Counted from the stretch's first letter, positions 51,476 to 59,558 are shown. The stretch: DNA of 64,000 nucleotides from an uncultured Lachnospiraceae bacterium (GCA_910577015.1 CAJTKU010000013.1:1-64000), one strand, 5' to 3'. Program-made: numbers and translations. Notes: generated by a model from the sequence alone, not told the origin.

Positions 51476-52163
51476 TCCGTTTGCAAGAACAGAAATGTTA
51501 TTGGGAAAAGAGGCCATGGAGCAGCTTGCGCATTCGCGTGTGGCGGTGTTTGGCATCGGCGGTGTGGGCGGTTATGTGACGGAAGCGCTGGCGAGAAGCG
51601 GTGTGGGCTGCATCGATTTAACGGATAATGATACGGTATGCGTGACAAACCTGAACAGGCAGATAATCGCAACGTATGATACGGTGGGCAAATACAAAGT
51701 CGATGTGATGAAGGAACGGATTTTGTCCATCAATCCGTCGGCAGTGGTAAACATTCACAAATGTTTTTTTCTGCCGGAGACGGCAGAGGAGTATGATTTT
51801 AAAACGTATGATTATATAGTGGATGCCGTGGATACCGTCACTGCAAAGATAGAACTGGTGATGCAGGCGGGGAAAGCGGGCACACCCATTATCAGCTGCA
51901 TGGGGACGGGAAACAAACTGGAGCCGGCCAAACTGGAAGTGGCGGATATTTACGAAACTTCAGTTTGCCCCCTTGCGCGGGTTATGCGTAGAGAACTGAA
52001 AAAGCGGGGTGTAGAATCGCTGAAAGTGCTGTACTCCAGGGAAGAGCCCTTTCGGAGCAGGGTGCCGGGAAGCACCGCATTTGTCCCTTCCGTGGCAGGA
52101 CTTATCATCGCGTCGGAAGTAATCGGAGATTTGATTAAAAAAAACAGAGAGAATACCTTGTAA
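51465..52163 (+). CDS. tcdA: tRNA threonylcarbamoyladenosine dehydratase
   Basis: 232 aa E1-like ThiF/MoeB-fold enzyme. GIGGVGGYVTEALARSGVG is the ATP-binding Gly loop; DNDTVCVTNLNRQI and DAVDTVTAKIELV are the E1 landmarks; the Cys of ISCMGTG and the C-terminal STAFVPSVAGLIIASEVI match TcdA/CsdL. It converts t6A at tRNA position 37 to the cyclic form. Its start overlaps the dapB end; it is likely co-transcribed with dapAB although the pathways are unrelated. Confidence 0.93.
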   Translation: MENNPFARTEMLLGKEAMEQLAHSRVAVFGIGGVGGYVTEALARSGVGCIDLTDNDTVCVTNLNRQIIATYDTVGKYKVDVMKERILSINPSAVVNIHKCFFLPETAEEYDFKTYDYIVDAVDTVTAKIELVMQAGKAGTPIISCMGTGNKLEPAKLEVADIYETSVCPLARVMRRELKKRGVESLKVLYSREEPFRSRVPGSTAFVPSVAGLIIASEVIGDLIKKNRENTL

Positions 52164-52184
52164 GGTTCATCTCTCTGTTTTTTT
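52141..52184. terminator. Bidirectional terminator after tcdA
   Basis: AAAACAGAGAGA and TCTCTCTGTTTT form a 12-bp stem with an inner ACCTTGTAAGGT pairing, then TTTT. It also lies at the 3' end of the lipoprotein gene on the minus strand. Confidence 0.8.
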
Positions 52185-52191
52185 AGAGAAA

Positions 52192-52701
52192 TTACCGCCT
52201 TCCGCGGCTGTCGTTATTATCCTGGTTTCCCGTCAAATCATCAGCGACATCTTTTACGCCGTCTCCGATATCATCAATAACATCACCGGCTGCATTGCCG
52301 ACATCATCTACTGCATCCCCGATAGCGTTGCCTGCATCATCTCTGTTGCCTGCAGTGCTGTTCGTGGTATTACCCGTTGTGCTGCCTGTAGTACTGTTTG
52401 TAGTATTACCTGTGGTATTGCCTGCAGTGCTGTTTGTGGTATTGCCTGTTGTATTGTTTGTAGTGCCGTTTGTGGTGTTGCCTGTAGTGCTGTTTGTGGT
52501 ATTACCCGTGGTGGTGTTTGTGGTGTTGCCTGTTGTGTTGTTTGTGCTGTTACCGGTGTTACCCGTGGTGCTTTGTGTCGTGGTATTCTGGGTGCCGGCC
52601 ATATCATTGTCATCCTTCTTGGAACCCTTGCCGCAGGCTGACACGATGCAGACACAAGAAAGCACAAGGCAGATTGCGAATATTTGTTTCATCTTTTTCA
52701 T
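52192..52701 (-). CDS. Lipoprotein with Thr/Asn/Gly repeat
   Basis: 169 aa. KKMKQIFAICLVLSCVCIVSAC is a lipoprotein signal (lipobox VSAC). From about residue 38 to 120 the protein is a chain of TTGN/TTNST units, about 16 of them, coded by degenerate 12-24 bp DNA repeats. The C-terminal part (DAGNAIGDAVDDVGNAAGDVIDDIGDGVKDVADDLTG) is an amphipathic acidic helix repeat of 7-11 residues. Likely a surface-exposed, flexible stalk, rich in possible O-linked sites. Repeat number may vary between strains. No enzymatic domain. Confidence 0.85.
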   Translation of the reverse strand: MKKMKQIFAICLVLSCVCIVSACGKGSKKDDNDMAGTQNTTTQSTTGNTGNSTNNTTGNTTNTTTGNTTNSTTGNTTNGTTNNTTGNTTNSTAGNTTGNTTNSTTGSTTGNTTNSTAGNRDDAGNAIGDAVDDVGNAAGDVIDDIGDGVKDVADDLTGNQDNNDSRGRR

Positions 52702-52863
52702 AATATCACTCCTTTTTGTTAAATGAATAGATTAGAACAGTAGTATTGTCTGCAATATGGGTGAAATTATGCAAAAGAGTGGCGTTAAAAAAAATTTTGT
52801 TGTAAAATATTGATGTTTCTAAAATATTTTGCGCAAAAAAGCAGATTGGAAATGAGGGAAAAA

Positions 52864-53646
52864 ATGGAATTTCGTCCGTGTATTGATATCCATAACGGAA
52901 AAGTAAAACAGATTGTGGGCGGCAGCCTGAACAGGGAAACGGCGCAGGAAAATTTTGTTTCCGAAAGGGACGCAGCTTTTTATGCAAAATTATATCAAAA
53001 AAAAGGAATCCGCGGAGGACATGTGATACTGCTCAATTCTGCCCGGGACGGATATTATAAGGAAACAAAGGAGCAGGCGCTGGCGGCATTGAGGGCCTTT
53101 CCGGGAGGTTTGCAGGCGGGAGGAGGCATCACGCCCCAAAATGCAGAAGAATACTTAAAAGCGGGCGCCAGCCATGTGATTGTGACTTCCTATGTTTTCC
53201 GGGAAGGGAAAATTGATTTTGACAGGCTGAAGGAAATGAAGGAATGCGCAGGGGCGGACAGGCTGGTGCTGGACGTAAGCTGCAAGAGGAAGGAAGCAGG
53301 TTATGTGATTATGACAGACAGGTGGCAGAAGGAAACGCAGGAAACCGTGAGGGAAGAACTGCTGGACATGCTCTCCGGTTACTGTGATGAATTTCTGATT
53401 CATGCCGTGGATGTGGAGGGTAAGTCACAGGGAATAGAAAGAGAACTGGTATCCCTGCTTGGGGGCTGGGGTAAGAAACCGGTCACTTATGCGGGAGGCG
53501 TACATGATTTTGAGGATTTGCGTCTTTTACAAAAATTGGGAAACGGAAAAGTACATGTGACAATCGGAAGCGCTCTCAGCATTTTCGGCGGCAGTATGGA
53601 TTTTGAAGAAGTGGTAAAAGCATGCGGGGATTGTGAGCAGGAATGA
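52864..53646 (+). CDS. HisA-like isomerase of the eukaryotic HIS6 type
   Basis: 260 aa. Opens FRPCIDIHNGKVKQIVGGSLN, continues FVSERDAAFYAKLYQKKGIRGGHVILLN, then LQAGGGI, HVIVTSYVF, DRLVLDVSCK, EFLIHAVDVEGKSQGIE, TYAGGVHDFEDL and VTIGSALSIFGG. These blocks follow yeast HIS6 and plant HISN3 rather than typical bacterial HisA. It should isomerise ProFAR to PRFAR in histidine synthesis. The start is the ATG after GAGGGAAAAA. No other his gene is adjacent; a terminator follows at once. Confidence 0.85.
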   Translation: MEFRPCIDIHNGKVKQIVGGSLNRETAQENFVSERDAAFYAKLYQKKGIRGGHVILLNSARDGYYKETKEQALAALRAFPGGLQAGGGITPQNAEEYLKAGASHVIVTSYVFREGKIDFDRLKEMKECAGADRLVLDVSCKRKEAGYVIMTDRWQKETQETVREELLDMLSGYCDEFLIHAVDVEGKSQGIERELVSLLGGWGKKPVTYAGGVHDFEDLRLLQKLGNGKVHVTIGSALSIFGGSMDFEEVVKACGDCEQE

Positions 53647-53661
53647 GGAAAAAAATGATAA

Positions 53662-53694
53662 AAAAAGAACCAATCGTCTGATTGGTTCTTTTTC
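53662..53694 (+). terminator. Terminator of the hisA-like gene
   Basis: AAAAAGAACCAATC-GTCT-GATTGGTTCTTTTT, a perfect 14-bp stem with tetraloop and T-tract. Confidence 0.85.
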
Positions 53695-53802
53695 TAATCC
53701 CATAAAACGATATTGCAAATCTTAAATAGAAATACTGGTTAAGTCTTTGTATTTAAGAACAGGTACATCGTGTTACTGATTATAAAGAGTGTTATAAATA
53801 AA

Positions 53803-54003
53803 TTATAACTTGGTTACGTTTACAGCCTGAGGTCCTTTTTCGCCATTCACAACTTCAAACTCAACTGCCTGGCCTTCTTCCAGAGATTTGAAGCCTTCCA
53901 TGTTCAGACCTGAATAATGTACGAATACATCATTGCCTGCTTCATCAGAGATGAAACCATAACCTTTTTGGTTGTTAAACCATTTTACTGTACCTTTGTT
54001 CAT
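53803..54003 (-). CDS. Cold-shock protein (CspA family)
   Basis: 66 aa single OB-fold RNA chaperone: GTVKWFNNQKGYGFISDE (RNP-1), NDVFVHYSGLN (RNP-2), EEGQAVEFEVVNGEKGPQAVNV. Strong GGAGG 10 bases before the ATG; in its leader TGCATAC-N7-GTATGCA (54035-54055) forms a hairpin just upstream of the ribosome site, possibly part of the usual temperature-sensitive leader. Highly expressed codon style. Confidence 0.95.
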   Translation of the reverse strand: MNKGTVKWFNNQKGYGFISDEAGNDVFVHYSGLNMEGFKSLEEGQAVEFEVVNGEKGPQAVNVTKL

Positions 54004-54186
54004 TGTAGATACCTCCAAAAAAATAAGTGAAATGTGCATACGTTTTTTGTATGCAGTCAACATGGTTAGAATAACATATAAATTTAAAAATGTAAAGTAA
54101 AAGACTTGATTTTTATTCAGTATTGTGATAATTTCTTTTTTGGCTGACAAGACAGCTGAATACACATCACAGAGGAGACCGGAATT

Positions 54187-55236
54187 ATGAAAAAATGGAA
54201 AGCAATATTGAATGATATTTTTATTGACGGACTCAGCGGAATGGCGCTGGGGCTTTTTTCTACCCTGATTATAGGAACCATTATAGCCCAGATAGGCGCT
54301 TTGTTCGGAGGAGCGTTGGGCGGTTATCTGACTGCCGTTGCAAATGTGGCCAAAACCATAACGGGCGCAGGAATCGGAGTTGGCGTGGCATGTAAATATA
54401 AAGAAGGGCCGCTTGTAACCGTCGCAGCAGCAGTGTGCGGCATGATTGGCGCATTTCCGGGCGCAGCTTCCATGGAGGCGTTTAAGCTTGGCGCACCCGG
54501 CGAGCCGCTGGGGGCGTTTGTTGCAGCGCTGGTTGCAATAAAGGTGGGGCATCTGGTGGCAGGCCGCACCAAAGTGGATATTATCGTAACGCCGTTTGTA
54601 TCCATTGTTTCAGGCGCAGCGGTGGGACTGGCAGCCGGACCGTACATATCCATGTTTATGACCTGGCTTGGAAACCTGGTGAATGTCAATGTGGAAGCGC
54701 ACCCTGTTTTAGGGGGTATAGCCGTTTCCGTATTGATGGGAATGATTCTGACGCTTCCCATCAGTTCGGCTGCAATCGGCATTTCCATGAATATCAGCGG
54801 ACTGGCGGCAGGGGCGGCAACCATCGGCTGCTGCTGTAACATGGTAGGATTTGCGGTAGCCAGTTTCCGGGAAAACAAGACGGGAGGACTTTTAGCGCAG
54901 GGAGTCGGAACCTCCATGCTGCAGGTGCCGAATATTATAAAAAAGCCCGTAATCTGGCTTCCGGCAATTATTTCCAGCGCCATTCTGGGTCCGGTTGCAT
55001 CCGCCTGCTTTGGCATGGTGAGTACGCCGGTCGGTTCCGGGATGGGTTCTGCAGGCTTTGTGGGACAGATAGCAGCTTTCGGAGCCATGACGGAAAACGG
55101 GATGTCCGGATTTATGGCGATGGGGCTGATTTTGCTGATGCATTTTATTCTTCCGGCAGCAATCACGTTTGCAATTTCCGAAATAATGAGGAAAAAGGGT
55201 TGGATTTTGTCGGGAGATATGGCATTAAAGGTATAA
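54187..55236 (+). CDS. PTS transporter subunit IIC-like membrane protein
   Basis: 349 aa with 8-10 membrane helices, rich in Gly and Ala. MKKWKAILNDIFIDGLSGMALGLFSTLIIGTIIAQIG and GLAAGPYISMFMTWLGNLVN are landmarks of the PTS_EIIC_2 family. These proteins lack fused IIA or IIB parts, and no PTS partner gene is near, so transport of a sugar by a stand-alone IIC or another transport role are both open. Ribosome site AGAGGAGA; divergent from the cold-shock gene. Confidence 0.8.
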   Translation: MKKWKAILNDIFIDGLSGMALGLFSTLIIGTIIAQIGALFGGALGGYLTAVANVAKTITGAGIGVGVACKYKEGPLVTVAAAVCGMIGAFPGAASMEAFKLGAPGEPLGAFVAALVAIKVGHLVAGRTKVDIIVTPFVSIVSGAAVGLAAGPYISMFMTWLGNLVNVNVEAHPVLGGIAVSVLMGMILTLPISSAAIGISMNISGLAAGAATIGCCCNMVGFAVASFRENKTGGLLAQGVGTSMLQVPNIIKKPVIWLPAIISSAILGPVASACFGMVSTPVGSGMGSAGFVGQIAAFGAMTENGMSGFMAMGLILLMHFILPAAITFAISEIMRKKGWILSGDMALKV

Positions 55237-55293
55237 AATGTATAAATGTTTTAAAATATTTTAGCGAAATGTTACAAAATTGTTAAATAGTCG

Positions 55294-55322
55294 TTGTTTC
55301 AAAGAGCCACCTGTGGTAAAAT
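55294..55322 (+). promoter_or_regulatory. Promoter of the M23-like/bactofilin operon
   Basis: TTGTTT (55294-55299), 17-bp spacer, TAAAAT (55317-55322), 28 bases before the ATG with TGGAGGTGA between. Confidence 0.6.
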
Positions 55323-55350
55323 GATAAAAGTTTACTGGAGGTGACTTTTT

Positions 55351-56064
55351 ATGCATAAAAAGAAGCACAAGAGAAAAGTAAGCCGTATCATTATATTTAC
55401 AACAGATGCTGTAGATGCCAAAACAAGGCAGTTTAAGCTTCGTCCATGGACTTTTCGGGTGTTTACCCTGTTTGTCTGCCTTCTAATCGGCGGCCTGATA
55501 GGTTATGTGGCTTATGAGGGGCAGATATGGGCATTGGACAGGGCAAAAGATGCCAGACAGGCGGATAATGTAGCAGCGCTGGAAGAACAAATAAGTATTC
55601 TGGAATCAGAGATAGAAAGCCTGAATACCGAAAAGGAAGCCATGGCGTTAGCTATTAATGAAAATGTCCTGGTTACGGAAGAGTTGCAGAGCCAGCTTGA
55701 ACAGCAAAGCCTGCCGACGGATTACCCCCTCACCGGCTCAGCCGGGATTGAGGAAGTGACGGAAGGGGAACCGATGGTGATTTTTTCGGCTTCTGACGGA
55801 ATCACAGTGGTGGCTTCTGCAAAAGGTACGGTTGCGGCGGTAGAAGAAGATGAAACCTATGGGTACAAAATTACGATAGACCATGGGAATGGTTATGTTT
55901 CCATTTACCGCAACAGCGGGGAAGCACAGGTAAAGGCAGGGGATGAGGCTGCCAAAGGCACTACGTTGTTTCTGATAGGAACAGACAATAAAACACTGGT
56001 ATACCAGATTATGAAGGATGGCGAATATATCCGTCCGACAGAGATGTTATCCATTGACGGTTGA
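55351..56064 (+). CDS. Membrane-anchored degenerate M23 (LytM) protein
   Basis: 237 aa. Basic cytoplasmic start, one membrane helix (about 35-57), a coiled coil (about 68-118: NVAALEEQISILESEIESLNTEKEAMALAI), then a LytM-like fold (about 150-235: GTVAAVEEDETYGYKITIDHGNGYVSIYRNSGEAQVKAGDEAAKGTTLFLIG). The catalytic residues of M23 peptidases are missing: the first H-x3-D is ASDGITV-like and the H-x-H is LVYQIM. It is therefore likely a non-catalytic cell-wall or regulator protein, as for SpoIIQ and EnvC-like proteins. It precedes the bactofilin gene, a linkage known in many bacteria. Confidence 0.85.
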   Translation: MHKKKHKRKVSRIIIFTTDAVDAKTRQFKLRPWTFRVFTLFVCLLIGGLIGYVAYEGQIWALDRAKDARQADNVAALEEQISILESEIESLNTEKEAMALAINENVLVTEELQSQLEQQSLPTDYPLTGSAGIEEVTEGEPMVIFSASDGITVVASAKGTVAAVEEDETYGYKITIDHGNGYVSIYRNSGEAQVKAGDEAAKGTTLFLIGTDNKTLVYQIMKDGEYIRPTEMLSIDG

Positions 56065-56081
56065 TAAGGAGGAGGAAAAGT

Positions 56082-56585
56082 ATGAAAAAATCAGAAGGGA
56101 AAATTACAACAATTATCGGAAAGGGCGCTGTTATAGACGGAGATTTTATAGCATCTGAATCTGCAAGGCTGGATGGTACGGTGGAAGGCAATGTAAAAAT
56201 ATCAGGTATGCTGGTAGTCGGCGCTGCGGGAAAGGTACACGGAACCATAGAAGCTTCTTCGGTTATTATCGGCGGGGAGGTTCTGGGCAACGTGATTGCT
56301 TTGGATAAAGCAGAACTGAGTTCTACCGCAAGAGTAATCGGCGATATCAGGACCAATGTCATTGTCATTGATGAAAAAGCCATTTTCCAGGGAAGATGCG
56401 ATATGAATCAGGAAGAGAGCAAACCCAGAAGACGTCCGGCAAGGGAAAGCCGTGCAGGTAAGAAGTCTGCAAAAGATGCATTAAAGGAAGCGCTTCTTGA
56501 AGTGGAAGAAGAGTCAAGGGCATCTGAAATGCCGGATGAACTTGCTGCGGCAAGCATGGAACAAAGAGACATTACAGAAGTATAG
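56082..56585 (+). CDS. Bactofilin (polymer-forming cytoskeletal protein)
   Basis: 167 aa from the ATG after AAGGAGGAGG. Residues about 5-105 are the beta-helical DUF583 core: TTIIGKGAVIDGDF, ESARLDGTVEGNVKISGMLVVGAAGKVHGTIEASSVIIGGEVLGNVIALDKAELSSTARVIGDIRTN. The tail (about 110-167) is charged and disordered. Polymerises without nucleotide near the membrane, often to place peptidoglycan enzymes. Coupled with the upstream M23-like protein. Confidence 0.92.
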   Translation: MKKSEGKITTIIGKGAVIDGDFIASESARLDGTVEGNVKISGMLVVGAAGKVHGTIEASSVIIGGEVLGNVIALDKAELSSTARVIGDIRTNVIVIDEKAIFQGRCDMNQEESKPRRRPARESRAGKKSAKDALKEALLEVEEESRASEMPDELAAASMEQRDITEV

Positions 56586-56593
56586 CGTGAGAC

Positions 56594-56636
56594 AAAGAAG
56601 TCCTAATTGCCAAAGGCAGTTAGGACTTCTTTCCAT
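56594..56636. terminator. Bidirectional terminator between bactofilin and yerC
   Basis: AAAGAAGTCCTAATTGCC pairs with GGCAGTTAGGACTTCTTT (one G-U), an 18-bp stem with a short loop. Serves both convergent genes. Confidence 0.85.
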
Positions 56637-56637
56637 G

Positions 56638-56940
56638 CTATATTTCGGGTTTGTAGCCGCCGATTCTGGCGAAAACAAGTTCATATCCGTCATTGCCATA
56701 GTTTAATGAACGGTTTACGCGGCTGATGGTGGCTGTGGAAGCGCCTGTTCTGTCTGCAATTTCCAGATAAGTCCTGTGGGCACGCAGCATGGTGGCCACT
56801 TCAAAACGCTGTGACAGGGACAACAGTTCGTTAACGGTACAAAGGTCCTCGAAAAAGTCGTAACATTCTTCCCTGTCTTTCAGGCTCAGGATAGCGTCAA
56901 AAAGGCGGTCAACTGCTTCTGTCCTAATTTTCTTGTTCAT
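56638..56940 (-). CDS. yerC: YerC/YecD family TrpR-like regulator
   Basis: 100 aa all-helical protein. FFEDLCTVNELLSLSQRFEVATML and TYLEIADRTGASTATISRVNRSLNYGNDGYELVF form the Trp-repressor-like HTH. The family is widely conserved in Firmicutes; the ligand and targets are unknown. The start has GAGAGGTATTC upstream. The next 400 bases upstream hold the foldback element. Confidence 0.88.
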   Translation of the reverse strand: MNKKIRTEAVDRLFDAILSLKDREECYDFFEDLCTVNELLSLSQRFEVATMLRAHRTYLEIADRTGASTATISRVNRSLNYGNDGYELVFARIGGYKPEI

Positions 56941-57041
56941 ATGAATACCTCTCTATACTTTTACACTGTAAAATTTTACAATTCTATCAAGGAGATTTTA
57001 ACATATTAAAGTAGAAAAGTAAAGTATGAGTTGTGTTTTGA

Positions 57042-57224
57042 CATTCCGCATTTTGCCTCCGGCAGCCCGGGCAGGTATTTGTTCCAACAGGACGCGCTCT
57101 CGCTCGGGTAAAAACGCAGCAGTACGTAGGATACCAGAGTACGGTATCCAAGTACTGGCGTTTTTACACGGTCCTTTATGGAATCAAATACCTGCCCGGG
57201 CTGCCGGAGGCAAAATGCGGAATG
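57042..57224. repeat. 183-bp near-perfect foldback element
   Basis: The left arm 57042-57081 and right arm 57185-57224 are a perfect 40-bp inverted repeat (arm start CATTCCGCATTTTGCCTCCG). Inside, GTAAAAACGC (57108-57117) pairs with GCGTTTTTAC (57158-57167), CAGTAC with GTACTG and GGATACC (57129-57135) with GGTATCC (57143-57149), ending in a 7-base loop. The whole region folds into one long stem. GC is far above the AT-rich flanks. No gene, promoter role or U-tract. The rest of 56941-57344 is AT-rich spacer and the start region of the DUF1836 gene. Confidence 0.85.
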
Positions 57225-57344
57225 CAGGGGGGCTGTAAAAAAAAACTTGTCATGTAGTATTCAATACTATATAATGAATAATACATATATGTTTGTTTCC
57301 GGCCGATTGGAAACAGCGGTCCGCCAAAAAGGGGAGATAATTTT

Positions 57345-57956
57345 ATGACGATTAATACGGAAGATTTGCTGAACAGTATATTGGAGAGTCTGACAAGGAT
57401 TGAGTATATAAAAACGGAAGATATTCCCAACATAGATTTGTATATGGACCAGGTCACTACTTTCATGGACAAGCGTCTGCGCACTACGACCAGGAATCCG
57501 GATGAAGACAAGATTCTGACCAAGACCATGATAAATAATTATGCGAAAAACGAGCTTTTGCCGCCGCCTGCCAAGAAAAAATATACAAAAGAGCATATGC
57601 TCCTGTTGATATTTATTTACTATTATAAGAATATACTTTCTATCAGCGATATACAGGCGCTTTTAAAACCTATCAAGGATAAGTTTTTCCAGAAAGGCGA
57701 CGGATTCGGCCTTGAGGAATTGTATAACGAAGTATTCGGCATGGAGGAAGAGCAGGTCGAGATATTAAAGAAGGATGTTATGGCTAAGTTTAAGCGGGCA
57801 GAAGAGACATTTGAGGATGCCCCGGAAGAGGAGCGCAGTTTTTTAAAGAACTTTTCGTTTATTTGTCTGCTTAGTTTTGATGTTTATACAAAGAAACTTT
57901 TGATTGAAAAGCTGGTTGATGATTTGAGGGAGAAAAAGGAAGAGGAACAGGCATGA
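57345..57956 (+). CDS. DUF1836 domain protein (MerR-like)
   Basis: 203 aa. IPNIDLYMDQVTTFMDKRL and LTKTMINNYAKNELLPPPAKKKYTKEHMLLLIFIYYYKNILSISDIQALL are the DUF1836 core, whose fold includes a MerR-type winged helix. The C-terminal half (FLKNFSFICLLSFDVYTKKLLIEKLVDDLREKKEEEQ) is helical. Probably a DNA-binding regulator; targets unknown. GGGGAG site nine bases before the ATG. Confidence 0.85.
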   Translation: MTINTEDLLNSILESLTRIEYIKTEDIPNIDLYMDQVTTFMDKRLRTTTRNPDEDKILTKTMINNYAKNELLPPPAKKKYTKEHMLLLIFIYYYKNILSISDIQALLKPIKDKFFQKGDGFGLEELYNEVFGMEEEQVEILKKDVMAKFKRAEETFEDAPEEERSFLKNFSFICLLSFDVYTKKLLIEKLVDDLREKKEEEQA

Positions 57957-57993
57957 AAAAAGAGGATACCGGGGAAAGGGTATCCTCTCTTTT
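57956..57993. terminator. Bidirectional terminator
   Basis: AAAAAAGAGGATACC and GGTATCCTCTCTTTT form a stem of at least ten pairs, with A- and T-tracts on both sides; serves the DUF1836 gene and the convergent binding-protein gene. Confidence 0.8.
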
Positions 57994-57996
57994 ATT

Positions 57997-58998
57997 TTAT
58001 TCCTTTGCTTTTTCCGCAAATTCCGTATTGACCAATACGTCATAAGGAACGCGTTCCGGTAAAACATCGGATTCTTCCAGAATATTCTGTAAAAGGGTAA
58101 AAGCGTCTTCGCTGAAAATCAAATCTTGTTTCCACGTATCCTGCTCATGGTATCTTTTTACTATGGTTACAAGGGTCTCCATGTCTGTTTCGGCAAACTG
58201 CGGCTGTATGATTTTGGCAATTTCTTCCGGCGTGTGTGAATTGACGTAGTCCATGCCTTTTTGCAGGGCGTTGGTAAAAGCCTGAATAATTTCGGGATGT
58301 TCCTCTATATAACTCTTCTTGGCAGAGAAGGCTGTATAAGGCACATAGCCGGAATCTTCACCCAGGGATGCAACTACATAACCGTCGCCTTTTAATTCCA
58401 GTGCAGTGGCATGGGGTTCAAATTCAACGGTGAAATCGCCCTGCCCGCCGGAAAAGGCGGCAGCGGTGGAACCAAAGTCGATACTCTGGTCAATATTGAC
58501 ATCCAGTTTAGGGTCAATATTGTTTTTTAACAGGATATATTCAAATACCATTTCCGGCATACCGCCCGGACGTCCGCCCAGAACGTCGGTTCCGACAATC
58601 ATATCCCAGCTGAAATTATCGATGGGGGTTCTCGAAACCAGAAAGTTTCCGGCACGCTGGGTAAGCTGTGCAAAGTTAATGGCGTAGTCCTGGGTGCCGT
58701 TTGCATAAGTGTAAATGGTGCTTTCGCTGCCCATAAATCCGATATCGGCTTCACCGGTGAGCAGCGCCGTCATGGTTTTATCGGCGCCAAAACCTGTTAC
58801 AAGCGTCAGGTCGATGCCTTCCTCTTCAAAGTAGCCTTCTTCAATGGCAACGTACATGGGGGCATAAAAAATGCTATGCGCAACTTCATTTAACGTAACT
58901 TTTGTGAGGTTACCGCCGGTGTTGTCTTTACTGCCGCAGCCGGTCAGAAAAGAAAGGCACAATAAAAGCACCAGCGATAAACTAAATAATTTCTTCAT
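57997..58998 (-). CDS. ABC transporter substrate-binding lipoprotein (SsuA/ThiY type)
   Basis: 333 aa. Signal MKKLFSLSLVLLLCLSFLTGC with lipobox; NMT1/SsuA-like fold: VTLNEVAHSIFYAPMYVAIEEGYFEEEGIDLTLVTGFGADKTMTALLTGEADIGFMGSESTIY. The first lobe YAPxYVAxExGYFxxEGIDV is the classic signature for nitrate, sulfonate or pyrimidine/thiamine-precursor uptake. No permease or ATPase gene is beside it, and no riboswitch precedes it. Ligand unknown. Confidence 0.88.
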   Translation of the reverse strand: MKKLFSLSLVLLLCLSFLTGCGSKDNTGGNLTKVTLNEVAHSIFYAPMYVAIEEGYFEEEGIDLTLVTGFGADKTMTALLTGEADIGFMGSESTIYTYANGTQDYAINFAQLTQRAGNFLVSRTPIDNFSWDMIVGTDVLGGRPGGMPEMVFEYILLKNNIDPKLDVNIDQSIDFGSTAAAFSGGQGDFTVEFEPHATALELKGDGYVVASLGEDSGYVPYTAFSAKKSYIEEHPEIIQAFTNALQKGMDYVNSHTPEEIAKIIQPQFAETDMETLVTIVKRYHEQDTWKQDLIFSEDAFTLLQNILEESDVLPERVPYDVLVNTEFAEKAKE

Positions 58999-59069
58999 AA
59001 AAAATCCTCCAGTTTTTCGTGATGCTTTATTATATTAGGTTTGCCGTAAATGGTGCATTGCCCAAGGGA

Positions 59070-59558
59070 TTATTCTTCAATGTGGATATTTTTGAGGGCC
59101 CATAACTGCAATGCCTTGGCGTTGGTGGAAATCTTTTCCAGGGCATCCAAAATGTGTTGAAATGCCGGGCGCTCCGACTCGGAAATGATACCGTCTTCCG
59201 AAATGGCGATAAGCGACATCCTGAGGGTATCTATGTCTTTTAAAGAGCCGAGGACCTTCAGCGCAAGACGGTCAAAATCATCAATGGTAACTTCCTTGAC
59301 GCTGGTTTTGCCGATGGAACACTCCCTTGCACAGTAGGAATTGCACAGTTCGGGACAGTTGTAAGTACGCGACATGGAAAGCACTTCTTCCGGATATGGC
59401 GTGATGGTGTCCAGCTCAATCCTGGCAAGGCGGGTACGGTCTATGCCCACCAGTTCCGCCGCCTTTTCCCGGCTGGTAAAATCATCATTTGTCCTGGAGG
59501 CCTCATAACGTGCGACATAATACATGTTATCGGCGGCTTTTGTAGCTTTTTTTCCCAT
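59070..59558 (-). CDS. XRE-like HTH protein with Cys cluster
   Basis: 162 aa from the ATG after AAGGGAG. RTNDDFTSREKAAELVGIDRTRLARIELDTITPYPEEVLSMSRTYNCPELCNSYCARECSIGK is an HTH of XRE type followed at once by four close Cys (CPELCNSYCAREC), which could bind a metal. The C-terminal half is a helical bundle (DDFDRLALKVLGSLKDIDTLRMSLIAISEDG...). The family is common in Clostridia; no function is known. Divergent from the SPFH gene, which it may regulate. Confidence 0.8.
   Translation of the reverse strand: MGKKATKAADNMYYVARYEASRTNDDFTSREKAAELVGIDRTRLARIELDTITPYPEEVLSMSRTYNCPELCNSYCARECSIGKTSVKEVTIDDFDRLALKVLGSLKDIDTLRMSLIAISEDGIISESERPAFQHILDALEKISTNAKALQLWALKNIHIEE

Noticed and set aside
52330..52600. 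Tandem repeats that could look like a CRISPR array
   Set aside because: Units are contiguous 12-24 bp coding repeats without unique spacers, and there are no cas genes.
52295..52726. Open frame on the plus strand rich in Val/Leu/Pro repeats
   Set aside because: It is the antisense shadow of the Thr/Asn/Gly-repeat lipoprotein; there is no ribosome site and the product is an artefact of the repeat.
58999..59069. Possible TPP riboswitch before the ThiY/SsuA-like gene
   Set aside because: The spacer is only 71 bases and holds none of the TPP-box landmarks.
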